Shown in pieces: positions 7,607 through 15,835 of a stretch of 64,000 nt of DNA. The notes below the pieces were generated by a model. The model saw only the letters and a program-made list of their open reading frames with translations, was not told the DNA's origin and searched no databases. Where the stretch lies: positions 43,162 to 107,161 of the forward strand of contig CAMJFC010000003.1 of NCBI GenBank assembly GCA_946404865.1, written 5' to 3'. The position numbers and the translations under genes were made by a program. Source of the stretch: an uncultured Prevotellaceae bacterium (GTDB taxonomy: Bacteria > Bacteroidota > Bacteroidia > Bacteroidales > Bacteroidaceae). Every line of letters begins with the position of its first letter. The stretch's first letter is position 1.

Positions 7607-9337
7607 ATGAAACGACACAGAATCGTCAACATTCTCATCGGTCTCCTCTGTGCCTGGATGGTCACTACTGACATGGCAGCGCAGGAGACATCGGTGCTGT
7701 CGGCCAATGACCAGCGGCGATATGAGTATTTCTATCTTGAGGCTCTGCGCGAACAGCAGCAAGGCAACTATGCCAATGCGTTCGCGCTCTTGCAGCATTG
7801 TCTCGAAATCAACCCTGATGCGGCGGAGGCCTACTACACACTCTCGTCATACTACGTGGAGATGGACAATGACAGTGCCATGATTCGTTGCATGCAAAAG
7901 GCGGCGGCACTCGCGCCCGATAACGACACTTATCTGGAGCGGTTGGGGCAGACTTATCTCAAGACCCACAAATACGATGAGGCCATCGACATCTACGAGC
8001 AATTGGCTGACCATAACCGGCACCGGGAGGATGTGCTCGATGTGCTGCAGCAACTCTACCATTATAAAAAAGACTATCCCAACCTCATCGCAACACTCGA
8101 CCGCATCGAACTGATTGAGGGCAATTCAGAGGAGACGGCATTGGCCAAGATGCAAATCTATTCCTTGCAAGGGAAGAAAAACGAAGAGTTTCGTGTGCTC
8201 AAAGAATTGGTGCAGAAACACCCGTACGACCTCAACTACAGGGTGATGACCGGCAACTGGCTACTGCAAAACGATAGGCCCAAAGAGGCGCTGAATGAAT
8301 ACCGCGCCGTATTGAAGCAAGACCCCGACAATCAGGCGGTGCAGTTCTCTCTGCTCGATTATTACAAAGCGCAAGGACAGGACAAGGCGGCTGAACAACT
8401 GCGCGAGCGTCTGCTCATGAGCGACAAGACCGACACCGAGAATAAGGTGCTGCTCATCCGACAGATTATCAATGAGAATGAACAGGCTGGCGGTGATAGT
8501 ACCGCCGTGCTGGCTCTGTTTGAACGGGTGCTTGACACTCCTAAACCCAGCGCCGACATTGCCGAATTGCGGGCCGCCTACATGGACCTGAAGAAGATGC
8601 CAACCGACAGTATCAACGCGGCCTTGAGGAGGGTGCTGCAAATCGCTCCCGACAATGCCGGGGCACGCTTGCACCTCATCCAGTCTGTCTGGGGCACTGA
8701 GGATTACGATGCTGTCATCGCACTCTGCCGGCCCGCGTTGGAATACAATCCCGACGAGATGGCTTTCTACTACTACCTCGGTGTGGCCCACTATCAGAAA
8801 GATGAGCACGACGAGGCGCTTGATGCTTTCCGGCGTGGTGTGAGCCAAATCAACTCGGAGAGCAACCATGCCATCGTGTCGGATTTCTATTCCATTATGG
8901 GCGACATCCTCCACCAAAAAGGATTAGACGATGAGGCTTTCGCCGCCTACGACAGTTGCCTGCAATGGAACCCGGACAATGTGCCCTGTCTCAACAACTA
9001 TGCCTACTATCTCAGCGTGAGGGGCGAGGACCTGCAAAAAGCAGAGCGCATGAGCTACCGCACCATCAAGGCACATCCCGACAGCGGCACATATCTCGAC
9101 ACGTATGCTTGGATTCTCTTCATGCAGGGACGTTACGAAGAGGCGCAAATCTATATCGACCAGGCCCTGAAGAACTATGATGAGCCCAATGGCGAAGTAC
9201 TGGAGCATGCCGGCGACATCGCGGCCAACAACGGCGATATCAACAAAGCCCTCGATTATTGGCAGCAGGCATTAGCAGCAGGCGGGGGGACGACTCTCTT
9301 GGAACAAAAAATCAAACAAAAAAAATATCTCAAGTAG
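7607..9337 (+). CDS. Secreted tetratricopeptide repeat protein
   Basis: The 576-residue protein has an N-terminal signal peptide (about residues 1-25, ending MAAQE) followed almost entirely by TPR-like helical pairs. Clear units are ANAFALLQHCLEINPDAAEA (about 56-75), KYDEAIDIYEQLADHNRHRE, PKEALNEYRAVLKQDPDNQA and AFAAYDSCLQWNPDNVPCLN. TPR arrays bind other proteins; the partner is unknown. The gene lies between dut and two envelope genes with short gaps, so a role in envelope assembly in the periplasm is plausible but inferred. Confidence 0.85.
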   Translation: MKRHRIVNILIGLLCAWMVTTDMAAQETSVLSANDQRRYEYFYLEALREQQQGNYANAFALLQHCLEINPDAAEAYYTLSSYYVEMDNDSAMIRCMQKAAALAPDNDTYLERLGQTYLKTHKYDEAIDIYEQLADHNRHREDVLDVLQQLYHYKKDYPNLIATLDRIELIEGNSEETALAKMQIYSLQGKKNEEFRVLKELVQKHPYDLNYRVMTGNWLLQNDRPKEALNEYRAVLKQDPDNQAVQFSLLDYYKAQGQDKAAEQLRERLLMSDKTDTENKVLLIRQIINENEQAGGDSTAVLALFERVLDTPKPSADIAELRAAYMDLKKMPTDSINAALRRVLQIAPDNAGARLHLIQSVWGTEDYDAVIALCRPALEYNPDEMAFYYYLGVAHYQKDEHDEALDAFRRGVSQINSESNHAIVSDFYSIMGDILHQKGLDDEAFAAYDSCLQWNPDNVPCLNNYAYYLSVRGEDLQKAERMSYRTIKAHPDSGTYLDTYAWILFMQGRYEEAQIYIDQALKNYDEPNGEVLEHAGDIAANNGDINKALDYWQQALAAGGGTTLLEQKIKQKKYLK

Positions 9338-9371
9338 GAGAGGATAAGTGTTAGACGCAACAAATAAAAAA

Positions 9372-10295
9372 ATGAAGAAACACCTATTTATATCTTTCTT
9401 GGCAGCAGCACTCCTGCTCGGGGCGTGTGGCACCAAAAACAAAGTGGTGGACGGCAAAAAGCCAAAAACACAAAAGACCGATGCACAAACGGGCGCTACC
9501 GCTCAGACGGGTGGTGCCGGTACTGCCACCATGGATGCCGCGCAGAAACTGAATATCGTCAGGTCCACTGCCGACCAAGCTGTCTATCAGCGCAATGTCG
9601 TGGCAAAAATCGATTTCACGGTCAACACGGGGTCGAAAGACATCACTCTCGACGGACAGTTGCGCATGAAACGCGACGAGGTGATACGCCTTCAGATATC
9701 ACCGCTCGGTCTGGTCGAGGTGGCACGCATTGAGTTCACTCCCGATTATGTCCTGCTCATGGACCGCGTGCACAAGACTTATATCAAGGGGCGTTATGAC
9801 GAGATCGGTTTCTTACGCCGTAATGGCCTCAATTTCTACTCTTTGCAAGCTCTTTTCTGGAACCAGCTCTTCGTGCCGGGCAAGAACAAAGTGGGCGAGG
9901 CGGAATATGCCATGTATGATGTGGACCTGACACCGGTACGGCATATCCTTTTCAAACAGAACCGGATGGATTTCGCATGGACGGTGGCTGAAGGTGCTTC
10001 CGACGCAGGACGTATCAATCAAGCCACAGTGACTTACGCTGACCCCAATTCCGGCGACTCGAAGTTGGAGTGGAACTACAGCGATTTCCGCAGCATGGGC
10101 TCGAAATGGTTTCCTTACGACCATCAGGTCAAATTCTCTTCCGCGGCCGTCAATGCAAAAAAAGCGGTGAAGGTGAGGATGAAAATCAATAAGGTGACCG
10201 ACGACGGCGGATGGGACACCCAGACCAGCGTCTCCGACAAATATAAAAAGGTGACAGCTGAGGATATCTTACAACAAATCACGGGGAGGGAATAA
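9372..10295 (+). CDS. DUF4292 domain lipoprotein
   Basis: With the ATG at 9372 the 307-residue product begins with a lipoprotein signal (MKKHLFISFLAAALLLGAC, lipidated Cys19). The longer frame starts at a GTG 24 bases upstream and spoils the signal. After a short low-complexity linker the body is the DUF4292 domain, a LolA/LolB-like beta-rich fold common in Bacteroidetes. This suggests lipid or lipoprotein handling, but the function is not established. No acidic surface-export motif follows the cysteine. The stop overlaps the next gene's ATG (TAATG at 10293-10297), indicating tight coupling with the EnvC-like gene. Confidence 0.85.
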   Translation: MKKHLFISFLAAALLLGACGTKNKVVDGKKPKTQKTDAQTGATAQTGGAGTATMDAAQKLNIVRSTADQAVYQRNVVAKIDFTVNTGSKDITLDGQLRMKRDEVIRLQISPLGLVEVARIEFTPDYVLLMDRVHKTYIKGRYDEIGFLRRNGLNFYSLQALFWNQLFVPGKNKVGEAEYAMYDVDLTPVRHILFKQNRMDFAWTVAEGASDAGRINQATVTYADPNSGDSKLEWNYSDFRSMGSKWFPYDHQVKFSSAAVNAKKAVKVRMKINKVTDDGGWDTQTSVSDKYKKVTAEDILQQITGRE

Positions 10296-12046
10296 TGAGA
10301 CGTATCGTAATATTATTGTTGCTTGCTTTGGTGTGTTCGACGACGGTCAACGCACAGCAACGTCGTGGCGGTAAGGCCAAGACTCAACAGACGACTACCA
10401 ACAAGAATAAGCAGCAGAACAACAAAAAAGGCAAAAAAGGGAAAGGTAAGGGCAAAGGCAATACCGCCGATTATACTAACGAAGAGATACGCGGACTGCA
10501 AAACCAACGCTCGCAGATTCAGCAGGAAATCAAAACCCAGCAGACCAAACTCAGTGCCAATAAGGCCGATGTGGAGAAACGGCTGCAAACGTTGGTCGAG
10601 ATTAACGGCGAGATTGACAACCATCAACGGGAAATTGACGGATTCGAGGAGGAAATCGTCAATATCAACGATAAAATTAAACTCTTAGAGGCGCAAATCA
10701 GCAGCTTGCAAAAACAACTTGACGACCGCAAACAGAAGTATGTGAAGTCGATGCGCTATCTGGCTCGGCACAGGTCCATCCAAGACAAACTGATGTTCGT
10801 GTTCAGTGCCAAAAACCTCACCCAGGCGTACCGTCGGTTGCGGTTCGTGCGCGAATATGCCAAGTACCAACGGGTGCAGGGTGAGATTATCAAACAGAAA
10901 CAAGCCGAGATTGACAAAAAACGCGACCAACTACGATTGGCGCGTAGCGACAAAAACACCCTTGTGAAAAAAGGTAAGGATGCTCAGCGCGCCTTGCAGG
11001 TCAAACAAGAAGAACAGCAACATGTGGTGAACAGCCTGCAAAAAGAACAGAAAGCCATTCAGGGCATCATCGACGAGCAGCAAAGGAAATATGCCGCATT
11101 GAACAATGAGATTGACCGCTTGGTGGCCATTGAAATGGAGAAGGCCCGCCAACGTGCCGAGGCTGAGCGCAAGGCACGTGAGGAGGCCGAACGGGTGGCA
11201 AGGGCCGAACGGGAGAAAAAACGGAAAGAGGAACTGGCTCGAAAGAAGGCTGAAGCCGAGGCTCGGGCCCGTGAGAACGAGCGGCGTATCGCTGAGGCAA
11301 GGGCCGAGGAGGCTCGCCGGCGCGAGGCGGCACAAAAAGCAGAGCGCGAGGCGGCTGAGGCCAAAGCACGCGAAGCGGAAATCAGACGACGTAATGCGGA
11401 GCGCGAGGAGGCTGAGCGCAGCAAGCGCGAGATGGCGCGGGCCGAGAAAGCTGAACGTGAACGGCAACGCAAGGAGCAGGAGGCCGCTGCAGCCGAACAA
11501 GCGGCACGTGAGGCAGCGGCGGCACGCGAGGCTGCCGAACGCAAAGCCGCAGCCGAACGTGAGCGGGCGGCCAGGGAAATGGCTGCCGCCAATGAACGTT
11601 TCGAAGAGGCTCCTGCAGAGTCGCTCTCAACTGCCGACCGGCGCATGAGCGGGTCGTTCAGCAGTTACAAAGGACGGTTGCCCATGCCTGTGAGTGGCAA
11701 CTGCCGCATCGTCAGCCATTTCGGCACTCGTAATGTCGAAGGATTGCGCGATGTGAAGTTAGACAATAAGGGTATCAATATCTTAGGACAGCCCGGAGCC
11801 ACCGTGCGCAGCGTGTTCGACGGCGAGGTGAGTGCCGTCAGTGATGTGGGTGGCATGATGGTGGTGATGGTGCGTCATGGCAGTTATATCTCCGTCTATT
11901 GCAACCTGAAGAACATCGCCGTTCGTGCTGGACAGCATGTCACCATGAACCAACGTCTTGGCACCGTAGGCGGTGACAACACCCTCCATTTCCAGTTGCG
12001 CCACGAGAAAGACAAACTCAACCCTGAGGCATGGATCGGACGGTGA
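10295..12046 (+). CDS. EnvC-like murein hydrolase activator (degenerate LytM/M23 domain)
   Basis: The 583-residue protein has a signal peptide (1-21), a Lys/Gln-rich linker, long coiled coils (about 55-270), a very charged Arg/Glu/Ala helix (about 270-440) and a C-terminal LytM fold (about 460-583). In the LytM domain the zinc ligands are lost: the HxGxD motif reads NKGIN and the HxH motif reads TLH. The E. coli regulator EnvC likewise lacks zinc ligands and activates amidases without hydrolysing peptidoglycan itself, so the same role in daughter-cell separation is inferred. It overlaps the preceding lipoprotein gene by one base. Confidence 0.88.
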   Translation: MRRIVILLLLALVCSTTVNAQQRRGGKAKTQQTTTNKNKQQNNKKGKKGKGKGKGNTADYTNEEIRGLQNQRSQIQQEIKTQQTKLSANKADVEKRLQTLVEINGEIDNHQREIDGFEEEIVNINDKIKLLEAQISSLQKQLDDRKQKYVKSMRYLARHRSIQDKLMFVFSAKNLTQAYRRLRFVREYAKYQRVQGEIIKQKQAEIDKKRDQLRLARSDKNTLVKKGKDAQRALQVKQEEQQHVVNSLQKEQKAIQGIIDEQQRKYAALNNEIDRLVAIEMEKARQRAEAERKAREEAERVARAEREKKRKEELARKKAEAEARARENERRIAEARAEEARRREAAQKAEREAAEAKAREAEIRRRNAEREEAERSKREMARAEKAERERQRKEQEAAAAEQAAREAAAAREAAERKAAAERERAAREMAAANERFEEAPAESLSTADRRMSGSFSSYKGRLPMPVSGNCRIVSHFGTRNVEGLRDVKLDNKGINILGQPGATVRSVFDGEVSAVSDVGGMMVVMVRHGSYISVYCNLKNIAVRAGQHVTMNQRLGTVGGDNTLHFQLRHEKDKLNPEAWIGR

Positions 12047-12050
12047 GGAC

Positions 12051-12090
12051 AAAAAAAGTGCGCCGCAACTCTCAACGAGCTGTGGCGCAC
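12051..12090 (-). terminator. Intrinsic terminator of the candidate small RNA
   Basis: The arms 12058-12067 and 12081-12090 pair over ten positions with one mismatch (GTGCGCC core). On the minus strand the hairpin is followed by seven T residues (12057-12051). On the plus strand there is no T-run, so it terminates leftward transcription only. Confidence 0.85.
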
Positions 12091-12250
12091 GAGCCTATGT
12101 TTAACTAAAAATCCTTTTCAAAAAATCAATGAAAACCTCACGGCCTCCATTGTTGTCCAATTAAACAATCTTAATTTAATTACCTTAAACCTAATAACTA
12201 AAAACCTAAATCTATTACTACTAACCTAAACAATCTATTAACCTTTTGAC
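12051..12250 (-). ncRNA. Candidate leftward small RNA (about 190-200 nt)
   Basis: Between two convergent-free gene ends, the minus strand shows a complete transcription unit: a -7 box TACCTTTG at 12262-12255 with TTG 20 bp upstream, about 160 nt of A/U-rich sequence containing three spaced AACCTAA motifs (plus-strand sense), and a GTGCGCC stem-loop followed by seven U. No protein-sized frame exists. A 10-codon frame (ATG near 12150, peptide MEAVRFSLIF) lies in the middle and could be a leader peptide. I do not recognise an Rfam family. The alternative is that the hairpin merely terminates antisense transcription. Confidence 0.6.
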
Positions 12251-12254
12251 AATG

Positions 12255-12286
12255 CAAAGGTACAACGAAAATGAGCCGTTTGCAAT
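12255..12286 (-). promoter_or_regulatory. Promoter of the candidate small RNA
   Basis: On the minus strand TACCTTTG (12262-12255) is preceded by a 20-bp spacer and ATTG (12286-12283). This is close to the Bacteroidetes -33/-7 pair and points away from the neighbouring glycosyltransferase gene. Confidence 0.7.
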
Positions 12287-12322
12287 ACTTTTTACCCCAT
12301 TTTTCACAAAAATAGGCTCATT

Positions 12323-12338
12323 CTTGATTTAAATCAAG
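12323..12338. promoter_or_regulatory. Perfect 16-bp palindrome of FNR/CRP type
   Basis: CTTGATTTAAATCAAG is a perfect palindrome whose core TTGATTTAAATCAA fits the FNR-box pattern TTGATnnnnATCAA. Its centre lies about 82 bp upstream of both predicted transcription starts (leftward small RNA, rightward glycosyltransferase). A CRP/FNR-family regulator could therefore control either or both. The binding protein is not encoded in the window. Confidence 0.6.
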
Positions 12339-12376
12339 CGTTGTGTGCGCAAACAGCGATTTTTTTTGTTATTTTT

Positions 12377-12407
12377 TTTGTGCAAACCGCATTTTTCCGT
12401 ATCTTTG
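12377..12407 (+). promoter_or_regulatory. Canonical promoter of the glycosyltransferase pair
   Basis: TTTG (12377-12380), a 19-bp spacer and TATCTTTG (12400-12407) match both boxes. Transcription would start near 12414, about 16 nt before the ATG at 12430. This excludes the upstream GTG at 12343 as start codon. Confidence 0.8.
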
Positions 12408-12429
12408 TCGTATTGAAAAAATCGAAAAT

Positions 12430-13704
12430 ATGAGAGTTCTGATTGTTAATACCAGTGAGCGTACGGGTGGTGCTGCTTTGGCGGCCAACCGCTTGATGGA
12501 GGCCCTCAATAATAATGGGGTGAAAGCAAAGATGTTGGTGCGCGATAAAGACACCGACCAAATCACCGTAGTGGGATTAGGCAAAGGCCTGGCCGGAAGT
12601 TTGAAATTTCTTTGGGAGCGTTGGACCATCTATTGGAATCTGCGCCTTTCGCGCAACCGGCTGTTTGAAATCGACATCGCCAATACGGGCTATGACATCA
12701 CTACACTGCGCGAGTTCAAGGAGGCTGATGTCATCCATCTCAACTGGATCAATCAGGGCATGCTCTCTATCGATGGCATCAGAAAAATATTAGAGTCAGG
12801 GAAACCTGTGGTGTGGACCATGCACGATGCCTGGCCGGCCACTGCCATCTGCCATTATACTCAAGGTTGTAAGGCTTATACCGCAACGTGCCGCAACTGT
12901 AAGATGTTGCCCGACGGAGGCGGTCCCAAAGATCTGGCTTACCGCGTGTGGAAGAAAAAAGCTGCTATGCTCGACGGACAGCACATCTCGTTCGTTACCT
13001 GTAGCCGATGGCTGGAAGGACTGGCCAAAAAGAGCGGACTGCTCACAGGCCAGTCGGTTACGGCCATTCCTAATCCCATCGACACGCGCGTGTTCTGCAA
13101 GAAAGACCAACAGGAGGCACGCAAACGTGCAGGACTGCCGCTTGACAAAAAAATTATCCTCTTCGTGTCGCAGCGGGTCAACGACCGGCGTAAAGGCATG
13201 GACTTTATGATTGAAGCCATCGACAAACTGACAGCAGAGCATCCCGAGATGAAGGAAGGTACGGCTGTGGCTATCCTCGGCGGTCATTCTGAGGACTTCA
13301 CGGGCCATCTCCGTCTGCCCGCTTATCCGCTCGGATATGTCAGCGATGAGAAGAAAATCGTTGATGTCTATAACTCTGCCGATGTGTTTGTGCTGCCGTC
13401 ACTGGAGGACAACCTGCCCAATACCGTCATGGAGGCCATGGCGTGTGGAGTGCCTTGCGTGGGATTCAAAGTGGGTGGCATCACCGAGGAAATAGACCAT
13501 GAGAAGAATGGCTATGTGGCGGAATACCGCGACTCGTCCGATTTGGCTAAGGGCATCTATTGGGTGATGAAAGAGGCCGACCGTGAGGCGCTGAGCGACA
13601 ATGCGGTCAAGAAAGTGGCCTCGTCGTATTCGCAGCATAACATTGCCTTGAAATACATTGAGGTGTATAACCACGCCTTGGCTTTCAAAAATTATAAGTT
13701 ATGA
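12430..13704 (+). CDS. Family 4-type glycosyltransferase
   Basis: The 424-residue GT-B glycosyltransferase begins MRVLIVNTSERTGGAALAAN, with a glycine-rich acceptor-side loop. It ends with the retaining GT4 signature SLEDNLPNTVMEAMACGVPC followed by GFKVGGITEEI, whose two glutamates bind the sugar nucleotide. A Cys-rich insert (CHYTQGCKAYTATCRNCKML, about 143-162) is typical of a Bacteroidetes subgroup. It probably adds a sugar during cell-surface polysaccharide or O-antigen assembly at the cytoplasmic membrane; the donor is unknown. Its stop overlaps the next glycosyltransferase start (ATGA), so the two act as one unit. Confidence 0.88.
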   Translation: MRVLIVNTSERTGGAALAANRLMEALNNNGVKAKMLVRDKDTDQITVVGLGKGLAGSLKFLWERWTIYWNLRLSRNRLFEIDIANTGYDITTLREFKEADVIHLNWINQGMLSIDGIRKILESGKPVVWTMHDAWPATAICHYTQGCKAYTATCRNCKMLPDGGGPKDLAYRVWKKKAAMLDGQHISFVTCSRWLEGLAKKSGLLTGQSVTAIPNPIDTRVFCKKDQQEARKRAGLPLDKKIILFVSQRVNDRRKGMDFMIEAIDKLTAEHPEMKEGTAVAILGGHSEDFTGHLRLPAYPLGYVSDEKKIVDVYNSADVFVLPSLEDNLPNTVMEAMACGVPCVGFKVGGITEEIDHEKNGYVAEYRDSSDLAKGIYWVMKEADREALSDNAVKKVASSYSQHNIALKYIEVYNHALAFKNYKL

Positions 13705-14486
13705 TCACCATCACGGTGATTACCGTCACGTGGCAGGCGGCTGACGTGCTGCCCCCTACGCTCGATAGCGTGGCGGAGCAGACGCACAGCGCAGTGGAGC
13801 ACTTGATTATCGACGGTGCATCGAAAGATGGAACGCTCGAATTGGCGTATCAGTACCAAAAGGCTGCCAGTCGGAAGACTGACGGCCATCAGGTGATTGT
13901 CTGTTCTGAGCCCGACCGTGGGCTTTACGATGCGATGAACAAAGGACTGGCAAAGGCCACGGGCGACTATGTCATCTTTTTGAATGCCGGCGACCGTCTT
14001 GCTACACCTGATACGTTGGAACGGGTGGCAGCAGTAGCCATGTGTGGGGGCGACGGTGAGTTGCCGGGCGTGATTTATGGCGATACCCATCTGATTGATG
14101 AGAAGGGACACGACCTCGGTCCAAGGCGCTTGCGCCCGCCTAAGCAACTCACATGGCGCTCGTTCCGGTGGGGTATGTTGGTCTGCCATCAAGCGTTTTA
14201 TGCGCGTACCGACATCGCCCGCTCGTTGCCTTACAACCTTGACTATCGCTATTCGGCTGATGTCGATTGGTGTATCAGGGTAATGAAAGAGGCGCAACGT
14301 CTGAAGGCTCCTTTGGTATCTGTGGATGGCGTAGTGGCTTTGTTTTTGGAGGGAGGGCAGACCACGGCGCACCATCGTGACTCGCTCAAAGAGCGCTTTC
14401 GGGTCATGCGAAAGCATTATGGACTGCTTACCACGATGCTGATGCACGGGTGGTTTATCATAAGAAATGCCAGACCTCGAAGATGA
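13701..14486 (+). CDS. Family 2 glycosyltransferase
   Basis: The 261-residue GT-A protein starts ITITVITVTWQAADVLPPTL and contains the nucleotide-binding DGASKDGT and the EPDRGLYDAMNKGL/GDYVIFLNAGD blocks with the DxD-like metal site. This is the WcaA-like GT2 group seen in Bacteroides surface polysaccharide loci. It is coupled to the GT4 gene by a 4-bp ATGA overlap. A terminator hairpin overlaps its last codons, so the two-gene operon ends here. No flippase, polymerase or further sugar genes are nearby, so this is an isolated pair. Confidence 0.88.
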   Translation: MITITVITVTWQAADVLPPTLDSVAEQTHSAVEHLIIDGASKDGTLELAYQYQKAASRKTDGHQVIVCSEPDRGLYDAMNKGLAKATGDYVIFLNAGDRLATPDTLERVAAVAMCGGDGELPGVIYGDTHLIDEKGHDLGPRRLRPPKQLTWRSFRWGMLVCHQAFYARTDIARSLPYNLDYRYSADVDWCIRVMKEAQRLKAPLVSVDGVVALFLEGGQTTAHHRDSLKERFRVMRKHYGLLTTMLMHGWFIIRNARPRR

Positions 14487-14503
14487 GGCCTGGCACTTTT
14501 TTT
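14468..14503 (+). terminator. Intrinsic terminator after the glycosyltransferase pair
   Basis: The arms TGCCAGACCTC (14468-14478) and GAGGCCTGGCA (14485-14495) pair with one mismatch around a 6-nt loop and are followed by CTTTTTTT. The stem overlaps the final codons and the stop at 14484-14486. Confidence 0.9.
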
Positions 14504-14525
14504 GATGTGTTCTTTGAAATATGGG

Positions 14526-15482
14526 TTATGAGTATTTCAGTAATTGTCCGGGACGGATACGCAAGTCTTTGCCCAAGTGGTTCATCTCTGCCAATTTCTC
14601 AACAGTGATATTGTATTTGCGGGCGATAGAGTAAGCCGTCTCTCCAGCTTGTACCTTATGGAATTTAGCCGCACCGCTGCTGCGCTGCTGGCTCTGTGCA
14701 GTGGCGTTGTTGTTGGAAGCACGACCGGTGACATCCTCCTGACGATAACCGCCGCCGTCGTTCTTGCCACGAAGACGGGTGGCCTGAGCGGATTCGCGGT
14801 CGATAGTGCTCTTACGGAAGGTGTAGAAGTCGCCTGTCACGTCTTGTGCTTTGAAGTCGAAGAAGAGAGCCGGGTTCAGGGCTACACCGCAGAGGCGTGT
14901 CTCGAAGTGCAGGTGTGAACCGGTGCTGCGGCCGGTGTTACCACCCAATCCGATGGGGTCGCCTGCGCGGACCACTTGATTCTCGCGTACCAACTGTTTC
15001 GACATGTGTCCATAGATGGTCTCCAAACCGTTGTGGTGACGGATGACCACATAGTTGCCGTAACCTTTGGCTTCATATTTCACCACACGCACTTTGCCGG
15101 AGAAAGCGGCGCGGATGGTATCACCAATATACACCTTGATGTCAAGTCCTTTGTGCATACGTCCCCAGCGTGCACCGAAATTGGAGGTGATGACGCGGCT
15201 CGGGGTGGGCATGCAGAAATCACGCAGGTCGATGCGGTAAGACTCAGGCAGTTCGGTGGCTTTATGTGCATAGCGATTATCCCAATCTTGATAGAGGGAA
15301 GCAGCAGGAGAGGCAGCCTCTTCGCGCTCCATAATGCTTTGGAGTGCCAAGGTGTCAACGGCTCTAACTTTCTTGTCAACTGGGGCCTGACGTGCTAAGA
15401 TGTCTTGACCCATAACTGGTGTTGCCGACAATAATACAATTGCCGACAATGCGAGTGTTTTTATTGTTTTCGATAAATGCAT
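14526..15482 (-). CDS. Secreted M23 peptidoglycan endopeptidase with C-terminal LysM
   Basis: The 318-residue protein has a signal peptide (about 1-25), a LytM/M23 metallopeptidase domain (about 90-200) and a LysM peptidoglycan-binding repeat at the end (HKVQAGETAYSIARKYNITV, about 272-318). Unlike the EnvC-like protein upstream, all zinc and catalytic residues are present: HKGLD and GSHLHFE. It should cleave peptide cross-links in the cell wall, in the periplasm or outside. It has its own -7 box about 125 bp upstream and therefore a long leader. Confidence 0.92.
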   Translation of the reverse strand: MHLSKTIKTLALSAIVLLSATPVMGQDILARQAPVDKKVRAVDTLALQSIMEREEAASPAASLYQDWDNRYAHKATELPESYRIDLRDFCMPTPSRVITSNFGARWGRMHKGLDIKVYIGDTIRAAFSGKVRVVKYEAKGYGNYVVIRHHNGLETIYGHMSKQLVRENQVVRAGDPIGLGGNTGRSTGSHLHFETRLCGVALNPALFFDFKAQDVTGDFYTFRKSTIDRESAQATRLRGKNDGGGYRQEDVTGRASNNNATAQSQQRSSGAAKFHKVQAGETAYSIARKYNITVEKLAEMNHLGKDLRIRPGQLLKYS

Positions 15483-15607
15483 AGTCTGTTGTTTAATTGC
15501 TTAGAGTGACTTTCAACGGGTTGATTTCTCGAAAATACTCGGGCGAAAAAAGGACAAACACCGATTATTTTCACAAGAAAATCGTCACTATTTCAACTTT
15601 TCGTTTG

Positions 15608-15615
15608 CAAAGGTA
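15608..15615 (-). promoter_or_regulatory. -7 promoter box of the M23-LysM gene
   Basis: The minus strand reads TACCTTTG, a full -7 match. Transcription from about 15601 would give a 5' leader of about 120 nt, long for this genome and possibly regulatory. No strong -33 box is visible. Confidence 0.6.
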
Positions 15616-15733
15616 AACGATAATAATGAAATAAAAGCACGATTAACAGTCTTTAGTGTCTCTTTAACACACATTTAGATTGTTGGGAGAGGTGTTTTTG
15701 GTCGTTCTCGGCATTATTAGACCCATCTTAAAA

Positions 15734-15760
15734 ATCCGTGTCATCCGTGAAATCCGTTGT
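15734..15760. repeat. ATCCGTG-type dispersed intergenic repeat, copy 1
   Basis: The sequence has three consecutive 9-10 bp units of the form ATCCGTG (AATCCGTG, TCATCCGTG, AAATCCGTTGT). A second, inverted copy lies at 21504-21530. Both are in gaps after a gene end. Confidence 0.65.
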
Positions 15761-15766
15761 GGTTTA

Positions 15767-15808
15767 GGAGTGGAGGAGTGAAGGAGTGGAGTAGTGAAGA
15801 CAACAGTT
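15767..15808 (-). repeat. ACTCC octamer tract, copy 1
   Basis: Read on the minus strand this is a run of imperfect 7-8 bp ACTCC-containing units preceded by TTGTCTTC. The same phrase occurs at 57405-57440 on the plus strand, and related tracts lie at 34519 and 43908. Confidence 0.65.
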
Positions 15809-15835
15809 TAAGGTTGAGGTGCAATGTTCAGCATG

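Larger units (their letters stand above)
15616..15835. other. Intergenic region between recG and the M23-LysM gene
   Basis: No coding region is supported. It contains an ATCCGTG-type repeat (15734-15760) and an octamer tract (15767-15808), both also found elsewhere in the window, and A/T-rich DNA. No clear terminator for recG is seen. Confidence 0.5.
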
